From positions 434,001 through 498,000 of the forward strand of contig JAOVFP010000002.1 in assembly GCA_025738555.1 (NCBI GenBank): 64,000 nucleotides of DNA, read 5' to 3'. The notes below the pieces were generated by a model. That model made no database searches, had not been told where the DNA came from, and was given only the letters and a program-made list of their open reading frames with translations. This document shows, one piece after another, positions 56,569 to 64,000 of the stretch. The DNA is from Cyathus striatus (Eukaryota; Basidiomycota; Agaricomycetes; Agaricales; Nidulariaceae). Position numbers and translations under genes: made by a program. The number at the start of each line of letters is the position of its first letter. Position 1 is the first letter of the stretch.

Positions 56569-57335
56569 CGGAGTATTAAATACTCATTTATAATGTGGAT
56601 TACCATTTATATCTCTCTCTACAACAACTAAATTTGGTGCTAACCCATTTAGAGGGCTTGGATTGCAATAATTGCAGCATAAGTAATCTCCAACTCTGTG
56701 ATTTATATAATGATAAGAATCAACTATAAACCTTGTTGTGGCTTTCCAGATATTCCAATTATGAGATGTAATTAAATGTTTTAGAACCACACATGCTTTA
56801 TCAATGCACACATAGCTTGTTCTTGACTCAGGAGTTGAATATATATCTTCTAAGAAATCCATAATTTGACTTGCACCTTCAGACTTTGCAAATTTTGTCC
56901 ATGCAATAACAACTCCACATGGTACACAAAGTGTTTCCACACAATAAAATCAAGGAGCAACAAAATAGTTATCTGATTCTTGAGCATGACCAGCTGGTAC
57001 ACCATGAGGCTGATTATTTCTTTGATTCAGCCAGTGCATCCATGCAGGAGCACCTTCTACACTTCTTCTAATAATCCTTCTAATTCCAAGTACAGATTGT
57101 CTTCCAAATAGAGCAATATGATTAAACCAATTTTGTCTGTGATTAACACATGTTTTAGAATTTAGCTCATGACAATTATAGCAATCTTTCATTCTGCACA
57201 ATCCCTCATGTTGACTCTCATGTCTCAGACAAAATACTCCAGTGTGTGCATTTGCCAGTTTGGCTGAACAATCTTCATAAGCACAATGAATTGGCCCCAT
57301 AACAATCCCATCTATCACTACCATTTTAACATCTA
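56569..57335 (-). pseudogene. ORF-B CxC6 half (copy 4), minus strand
   Basis: Reads DVKMVVIDGIVMGPIHCAYEDC, aligned with PVKMVVLDGIIMGPTHCAFEGC of copy 2. The CxC6-like cluster (CSAKL...VFCLRHE; CRMKDCYNC...CVNHRQNW) is followed by FYCVETLCVPCG, VCIDKACVVLKHL and VDSYHYINHRVGDYLC. TGA codons at 56952-56950 and 56586-56584 sit where Arg is plausible. It ends at a GT donor (56568) matching the intron position of copy 2; the ACEQLNAW exon is not found. The 5' side joins the end of the ACTCTCACTGGA element directly, with the CxC5 half absent. Confidence 0.75.
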
Positions 57336-59884
57336 GGAGGACCTGACACTGACCCACATTCTCAGTAGAATCCAGTGAGATTATCATGAGATTCTCTGAT
57401 ACTCCAGTGAGAATCCAGTGAGAATATAGTGATAGAATGAGAGAGTAGTGAGAGTTCAGTGAGAGTTTACTGAGACTACAGTGAGAAAATGTATGATTTT
57501 CATCTCAGTAAAATCTCACCTAATTCTCATTGGGTGAGAATCTCTGAGAGTGTAGTGATAGTATAATGAGATGAATCTCAGAGAGTCCAATGAGAATCTA
57601 GTGAGAATAAGTCACTGAACTCTCAGTACAGTCTCTGACATTTAACTCTGTTGTTACAAATTCCCATACAATATTTCATGAGATCTCTCTGCACCAAAGC
57701 AGTCATGTGACCTGTGTGACATCTTGAAAAAGCGTGACGTGTGTGATACATGTGACATATCATAGCCATCACACTTGTCACACTTTTCCCAACATGTCAC
57801 ACTTTTTCCAACATTGTCCAATATGTCACATGTAAGCTGTACCTAGGCTCTATTGTCACAGTTGTAATGTGTTTCCCACAGTTATCATACTTGTCACACA
57901 TGTGTGAAAGGCTGGAAAATGTGGGAAAAGTGATATGTTGGAAAATGTTAGACAAAGTGTGGTGCCTAAGCTTTATCTAGACACTATTGTCACACATGTA
58001 TGAAAGTGTTAGTCTCGGCTACCCATCCATTGACGCTCGTCCAAATCGGGATTTGAGAACGTCAACGTCTGGGAAATAACGGACAGGTTTGGGAGGGGTA
58101 TGCATTCGGTGTTTTTGGGCTCGTTAGGTACCTTTCCACATGCCTTTTACTCGCATCACTAAGCATTGTAATGCATCAATTTCTTTCATGTCTTCGCTTT
58201 TCTCCTCTTGTATTTCTGTTTCTCCTTACAAAACTGCACAAATATTGATATCCATTTGATAATTACTCTAGTAGTGTATGTATGTGAAATAAGTTTAAAA
58301 ATGTAGGAATGTCAGTAGAAAGCTGTAGTTGACAAAATATTTAGGTAGAGAACTTTATTCTCCTTATTTCAACTAAATGTTAGTACTTAACACACAATAA
58401 GAGGGTGAATGTTGTTGAGTCTAATGCTACCATGTAATCTCTTCAGATGGTTGAGTTGGTAAGAGATGCCAATGGAAAAGTGAAAACACTCCTCTTCTGA
58501 CACCTAGCAGATATGATATATGTTCATAATAAATTTATTCAAGAGTGTAAGCCAAGTCATTATTATGCTCTTGTATAGATTGCATGAGAAATTAAACTCA
58601 AAATTTACATGCTTAGCTTTGGTATACTGGAGTTGGGAGCCCCAGGTGATATCACATTATTTAATGGTAGTTTTTCACAAGTTTTTATGCTATTTTATCG
58701 AAAATAAGACTCCAACGAACTTCAAAACACCATCAGAAATAAAAGATATATTGGTTGAATACAAGAGAAACAGTATTTGTAAGCAGGAACAGTGGATAAA
58801 GAAGGAGAAAAGCGAAGACATGAAAGAAATTGATGCATTACAATGCTTAGTAATGCGAGTAAAAGGCGTGTGGAAAGGTACCTAATGAGCCCGAGAACAC
58901 TGAATGCATACCCCTCCCAAACCTGTCTGTTATTTCCCAGATGTTGACGTTCTCAAATCCCAATTTGGACGAGCGTCAACAGATGGGTAGCTGAGACTAT
59001 GAAAGTGTAACATGTTGGAAAATGTTGGAAAAGCGTGACATGTGTGACAAGTGTGGGAAAAAGTGTGACATGTTGGAAAAAGCGTGACACGTTTGGAAAA
59101 TGTTGGAAACATAAGTGTGACATGTGTGACAGGCGTGGGAAAAGTGTGACATGTTAGAAAAGTGTCATGTATCATAATCATCACACTTACCCAACTTTTT
59201 CCAACATGTCACACTTTCCCCACATTGTCACATATGTCACGCTTCCAAACATGTCACACTTTTCCCACGCATGTCACACTTTTGTTTCCAATGTTTTCCA
59301 AACGTGTCACGCTTTTTCCAACATGTCACACTTTTTCCCACACTTGTCACACATGTCACGCTTTTTCCAACATTTTCCAACATGTCACACTTCATGCATG
59401 TGTGACAATAGTGTCTAGGTAAAAGGTAAAGCTTGGTCACCACACTTTTCTTAACATTTTCCAACATATCACACTTTTCCCACATTTTCCAACCTTTCAC
59501 ACATGTGTGACAAGTATGATAACTGTGGGAAACACACCACAACTGTGACAACAGAGCCTGCATGACATGTCAGAAATGTTGGATGTCACACATATCATGC
59601 TTTTCCAACATTTTCCAACATGGCATACTTTTATACATGTGTGACAAGTGTGATGACTGTGGGAAACATGTTACAACTGTGACAATAGAGTCTAAGTACA
59701 GCTTAGGCACTTGAGTTCAGTGGAGTTCAGGTAGAGTCTAGGTGCTCTACTGATAGTGTAGTGAGACTCTCACTGAACTCTCAATAGTCTAGTGAGAATC
59801 CAGTGAGAGTCTCACTGGATTCTTGATAGTCTAGTGAGAGTCCAGTGAGAGTCCAGTGATAACTGTGGGAGAGTGCAACATACT
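57336..59884 (-). mobile_element. Non-autonomous TIR element, family ACTCTCACTGGA (copy b), with nested MITE
   Basis: Inverted relative to copy a: starts GGAGGACCTGACACTGACCCACA and ends GAGTGCAACATACT. The end zone 57336-57700 matches 31136-31480 at roughly 90%. The core is GTGTGACATGTTGGAAAA arrays. The TA-flanked MITE at 58012-58997 is inserted in the core. Confidence 0.7.
58012..58997. mobile_element. TA-flanked MITE with about 200-bp TIRs
   Basis: Left arm GTCTC(G)GCTACCCATC at 58012 and right arm ending 58997 (reverse GTCTCAGCTACCCATC) match for about 200 bp. TA at 58010-58011 and 58998-58999 is the target duplication, as for Tc1/mariner relatives. Restored flanks read TATGAAAGTGT on both sides, typical of the surrounding repeat. 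The interior (about 58230-58780) is AT-rich; an open frame at 58520-58885 overlaps the right arm and is not recognisable. Confidence 0.88.
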
Positions 59885-59913
59885 GCATGCAGGCAGAACA
59901 CCAGCTCTACAAG

Positions 59914-60965
59914 CTAGTGAAATGATGGAGGGTAGTGAAAACATACATTCTCTGGCCACATAAATAACATTTCAGCTCCAAGCTTGCATGTGTCTTTCTT
60001 CATACATGGAGACACTGGTAACTTGTGATGCCACCTGGCAATACTGGCACACCATCGGACAACGTGCTGGAAGTTTAGAACAATACAAGGGATCACTGAA
60101 CCAATGATAGTGAATGGAAACAACAGTAAAACCTACTAGCTTTTCAGCAGCTCTAATTCATATTGAATTGTGGTTAGAATTCTCACCTCATGTTCGTGTT
60201 CTAAAACTTATATTCTGACATGCAGCAACAGGAGCTTTTCCTTGATATTCAACTCACTAACACAGCATATGAGATCCAGAAAACATATATTGGACGGTGT
60301 ATTGCAGAAAAATGAAAGGCTGGAGAGGCAAAGATCGAGGGAGGTGGTGGTAGTCACCAAAGAAGCGATGAAGCTACAGCTAAGCAAGCTTGAAGCGGAA
60401 CTGCAGCGATTCCTAGCTGAGCTTAACTGCCTAACAACAGCTCTCGTAACAGCTGCTCAGCTCCACTACTTTTTGGCTCAGCTCATCGGCTCGTGGCTTT
60501 TGAGCCGAGTGAATGGCAACACTAATTTCAATATTTAGTAGAGAATAAATATAGGGACACTAACCTGCTTAAACATTTCCCACTGTAATGACCTCCTGTA
60601 ATAACAGGTGGTCTATAAGGTCCAGGATTCAATAAGTGCAGTTCCTCCATTGGGTAATAAGGAGGGCGCACTCTCCAGTACATAGGTTGTACTGGAAGAT
60701 GTTCTTCAGTGCCCATAGCTGTTAAATTGGAAATGGAGCCCAAAGATCCAGTAGAGGGTGAAATAGAAATTTCAGGAATTGGAAACTGAATCTGTGATGG
60801 TTCAGCTGAAATTTTATATTCTTTAGCATATGGAGAAATGATTTTAAAAAAAACATTGCCTAATTTTTGTTGCTCCAATGGGAGTGGCATATCAGACACT
60901 TTCTTTGGTGAGGGGATTTGGTGGAAATTCAAAGAATTCATAAATCCAAGAAACATCATGGACAT
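59914..60965 (-). other. Possible minus-strand exons of an unrecognised gene
   Basis: Exon-like frame 60965-60567 (MSMMFLGFMNSLNFHQIP..., WRVRPPYYPMEELHLLNPGPYRPPVITGGHYSGKC) ends at a GTTAGT donor. A second frame at 60123-59914 reads IPCIVLNFQHVVRWCASIARWHHKLPVSPCMKKDTCKLG. Composition looks like real protein, but I recognise neither. Between them (60140-60540) is a CpG-bearing segment starting with a tRNA-like GTGGTTAGAATTCTC, perhaps a SINE. Confidence 0.35.
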
Positions 60966-60969
60966 GTAC

Positions 60970-61960
60970 AGACAGGTTAATCCCAGGGAAATTCGAGAAA
61001 TGATTTGAAGGGTGCAAGAATGAAAATATGAACCTTTGAGATCTCATGTTATATAAACTTTATGACCTTTGATTATGAACATTCTCTTTGTACTCATCAA
61101 AAAAGGTAATAAGTATAACATATGTTTACTGGACTAGCATTTCTTTGTTGTCATAGACATGTCTAAAGATCAAGATTTTCCTGTATGTTTTACTAATGCA
61201 TTAGCTGTTAAGATGTTTAGTATTTAAAAACACCCTACTTCATTTTTATAATCAAGCTCGTCCTTTAGTTGATTTCTTTTGTACATTTGCCTTTTCTTTG
61301 ACCAGGTGTTTGTCAAGATATTCCAACATTGTATTATCATGATTTCCCATATATTGGAAGTAAGCGGCAATCAATCTGAAAGGATTTTAAAAGGCTTTGT
61401 GAAGTCATGCAGGTTTAAAAATACCCTCCTTCAAATATATGAAAGGCCAGTTCCATTGTCTGTTGTATTCATTCATGCTCGACATCAGAGCTAGGCTCTA
61501 CCACTCAAACTATTTCCTATGCTGTTTTGTAACGTTCTATGTATCAAAGGTCTTTATACATCTTCCAGGGCCTAGAGACAGGAAATATATAATCTTCAGA
61601 ACCTGACTGAAAACTTAATAAACACCACACAAAACCAGCTAAACTAAAATATAATGATGTTAATAAGGGGAAAGCTCAAGGTTTGTAACAGTAAGAAGTT
61701 GTGTTGTACATAGAAAGTCGAAAATTGGGTCAAGAAATTCAGTTAGATTAAGCAATGATGGTAGGGTCCCCGACTTTCATTGAGAAGCCCCTTGTCCTTC
61801 CCCATTCAAAATTAGCACATTTCCACCAGCTGGTCTGCTCATAGTTAGATGTTTCAGTGGGGTAGTAGAGTTGAATGTCCTTCAGATTTGGAAAGAAATC
61901 CTGACCATGGAGGGGTGCTAGCTATTTGGATCATAAAAAGCCCAGATTTTATGAAAAAGT
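60970..61960. other. No gene recognised
   Basis: AT-rich DNA; small frame at 61279-61494 without features. Confidence 0.4.
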
Positions 61961-62570
61961 GATCACAAAATCCCTGACTTCCATGATCACTGCTAAAATC
62001 TAATGGTATTCATTATTATTAATGAATGTATGAGTGATCAAAGGTGATCATTGGATATTATAATGGTGTATGATGGATATTAAAGGGCATATTGACTAAT
62101 AATGAATACTAATGAATGTGAAAGTGATCATAAGTAATCATAATATGATATAATGGCGTATTATAGTGCATAATGACTACTAGTGAATACTACTGGATGT
62201 ATAAGTGATCATAAGTGATCATGGTATGTTGTAATAGCATATTATAGTGTGTAATGACTACTGGTGACTACTAATGGATGTGGAAGTGATCATAAGTGAT
62301 CATGGTATAGTATAATGGTGTATTATAGTGTGTAATGACTACTAGTTAATACTAATGAATGTGGAAGTGATCATATGTGATTATGATATGTTATAATAGT
62401 GTTTTATAGTGCATAATGACTACTGGTGAATACTAATGAATGTAGAAGTGATCATAAGTGATCATGGTATGTTATAATAGCATATTATTGTGTGTAATGC
62501 TTACTAGTTAATACTAATAAATATAAAAGTGATCATAAGTGATCATTGTATAAATAATAGCATATTAATT
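61960..62570. repeat. 80-bp tandem repeat with GTGATCATAAGTGATCAT
   Basis: About seven units, with the TGATCA core recurring near 62033, 62128, 62207, 62287, 62368, 62449 and 62529. Same words as the subterminal zone of the 34751-37419 element, so probably part of a related element. Confidence 0.85.
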
Positions 62571-62579
62571 TATAAATGA

Positions 62580-62994
62580 ATATAGGAATATCACATTTTC
62601 CCACATGTCACACCTGTCACGCTCGTCACATTCGTCACATATGTCACGAGTGTTACAAATGTCACGCTCCACATATTTGTCACATATGTAGTATTTGTCA
62701 TACTTGTCACACATGTTGTGTATGTCACGTATGTCACATCTGTACGTCACATTTGTCACACCTGTCACGTATGTCACGTATGTCATGTATGTTGCATTTG
62801 TCATACTTGTCATACTTGTCCCACTTGTTGTGTATGTCACACATGTCACATCTATTATATTTATCACATATGTCACACATCTCATGTATGTCACATGTCA
62901 CATTTGTCACACTTATATACGTCACATATGTCACACGTGTCACAGTACAAATGTCATGCTCCTCATATTTGTCACACCTGTTGTATATGTCATG
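62580..62994. repeat. TGTCACA/ATGTCAC array (left part)
   Basis: Short 9-18 bp units (CACATATGTCACAC, CATTTGTCACACTTGT). Continues at 63512-63800 after the MITE. Long Cys/His/Ile frames are artefacts. Confidence 0.85.
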
Positions 62995-62996
62995 TA

Positions 62997-63509
62997 AGGT
63001 TGCACTCACTAAGTTCCAGCACCCTTATGTAAGTGTATTATGTAAGCGCCAAGAGCGGCCAAATGTGAGATGTGAAAAAACAAAAAAAATTATATCGTCA
63101 GAAATTACTAAGAGTCTAGTTACTGGATGCCACAACCTCCTTCTTCACCGCAGCTACAATTTCAGGTGGTATTTTTCAATGACTATGGTACTTGCTATTG
63201 CCCATGCTGCTTCAACTCTGTCACATATTGTGACTGGCCAAATCTTGAACTCAAAAAATGCAAGATGGTGCCATTCGCATGGAAATTGTGTAAATAGTCT
63301 TTTTCTACAATAAAAAAAAAACATGTATCTAGACAATCAGATTAATAGTTATTCTACTTTTTTTTTCTGGGACCTGTACTTTGTACCATCTAGAATACAT
63401 CCCAGTGATTATATTTAGGAAAGGGTTATGTGCTAGTGTGTAGATATTGTCGATGTTGCTCAGCAAGAAAGCTTACATAGGGGGTGCTGGAACTTAGTGA
63501 GTGCAACCT
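62997..63509. mobile_element. TA-flanked MITE, 513 bp
   Basis: Inverted ends AGGTTGCACTCACTAAGTTC (about 28 bp identical, then GCACCC) at 62997 and 63509; TA at 62995-62996 and 63510-63511. No ORF. It splits the TGTCACA array. Confidence 0.88.
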
Positions 63510-63511
63510 TA

Positions 63512-63800
63512 TGTAGCATTTGTCACACTTGTCACACTTTTTATACATGTCACACCTGTTATGTATGTCATATTTGTCATGCATATTACATTCTTACATG
63601 TCATACTTGTCAGATTCATCACACTTGTCATGCATATCACATTTATCTTACATGTCACACTTGTCAGATTCGTCACACTCGTCACATATGTCACACATTT
63701 TACTACTGGTCATATATATCACACTTATTACTCTCATCTGTCACAAATGTCATGCTTTCCACATCTGTCACCCTTTTTTTTGTCTGTTATACCTGTCACA
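63512..63800. repeat. TGTCACA array (right part)
   Basis: Same words as 62580-62994; ends in unassigned AT-rich DNA up to the window edge. Confidence 0.85.
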
Positions 63801-64000
63801 CCCTTCAAGCATTATTCATATACAGTATTGGGGCATTCCTTGACACACCCACTTTTAAAGTTGGATTTAATCATCTACAAAGTGGAAAACACCTATAAAA
63901 AGTTGATATAAATACTCTAGACCATATTGGCATGCAAAATACAAAGTTTAAATATAGGTATAGATGTAGAATGTAGCATAGAAGTTGGATTAATGAGAGG

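Noticed and set aside
58440..58500. tRNA-like ATGGTTGAGTTGGTAAGAG
   Set aside because: A-box-like only; no B-box and no cloverleaf.
58520..58885. 121-residue open frame inside the MITE
   Set aside because: It overlaps the right terminal repeat, starts in AT-rich filler and has no recognisable features.
60150..60200. tRNA-like GTGGTTAGAATTCTCACC
   Set aside because: Resembles a tRNA D-arm to anticodon region, but the rest of the cloverleaf cannot be drawn; at most a SINE fragment.
60575..60600. CACTGTAATGACCTCC as another transposon terminus
   Set aside because: It lies inside a coherent minus-strand exon-like frame and has no word array beside it; probably coincidence.

Overview
This window looks like repeat-dense, gene-poor DNA from a basidiomycete fungus, most likely an Agaricomycete. 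Supporting features are coding exons split by 47-80 nt GT-AG introns, several copies of genes resembling the CxC5/CxC6 cysteine-cluster group that accompanies KDZ-type transposases, a gypsy element of the kind common in mushrooms, and a basidiomycete-type hAT transposase. I see no convincing housekeeping gene, no rRNA, no intact tRNA and no CRISPR. Species is not inferable.

Layout. 1-4955: minus-strand CxC5/CxC6-type element cut by the window edge (ORF-A exons, a hairpin minisatellite, a tRNA-like stretch, a terminal word array and terminus). 4956-6350: short tandem repeats, a second hairpin-minisatellite block and purine-rich DNA. 7913-21877: the best preserved two-gene element (ORF-A, then ORF-B with CxC5, CxC6 and a transposase-like region), split in ORF-A exon 3 by a very young Ty3/gypsy LTR retrotransposon at 8995-18036. 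22.4-25.7 kb: unassigned DNA. 25672-30035: a third, decayed element copy ending in a non-autonomous transposon (30036-31480). 32.4-38.4 kb: a hAT transposase gene in two blocks, separated by a TIR element full of satellite DNA. 38776-42652: a TIR element with an 8-bp target duplication and a second element nested inside. 44.7-56.2 kb: unrecognised multi-exon remnants broken up by a decayed gypsy gag-protease (47434-50203), a foldback element and a TIR element with a 9-bp duplication. 56569-59884: a CxC6 gene half joined to another copy of the non-autonomous transposon, which carries a TA-flanked MITE. 59.9-64 kb: unrecognised exons, TGATCA and TGTCAC arrays, and a second TA-flanked MITE.

How it fits together. 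Most sequence here is transposons inserted into transposons. The old ones have lost CpG: nonsense codons are almost all TGA (expected from CGA), and arm-to-arm differences fall mainly at CpG/TpG/CpA sites, as expected for a genome that methylates transposon CpGs. The young gypsy element is still CpG-rich. Several DNA elements share a terminal motif (GGAGGTCWTTACACTC) but have different subterminal word arrays. The two most notable signals are the recurring layout of the CxC5/CxC6 element, with a tRNA-like stretch and a hairpin minisatellite before its genes, and textbook -1 frameshift sites at the gag/pol junctions of two different gypsy elements.
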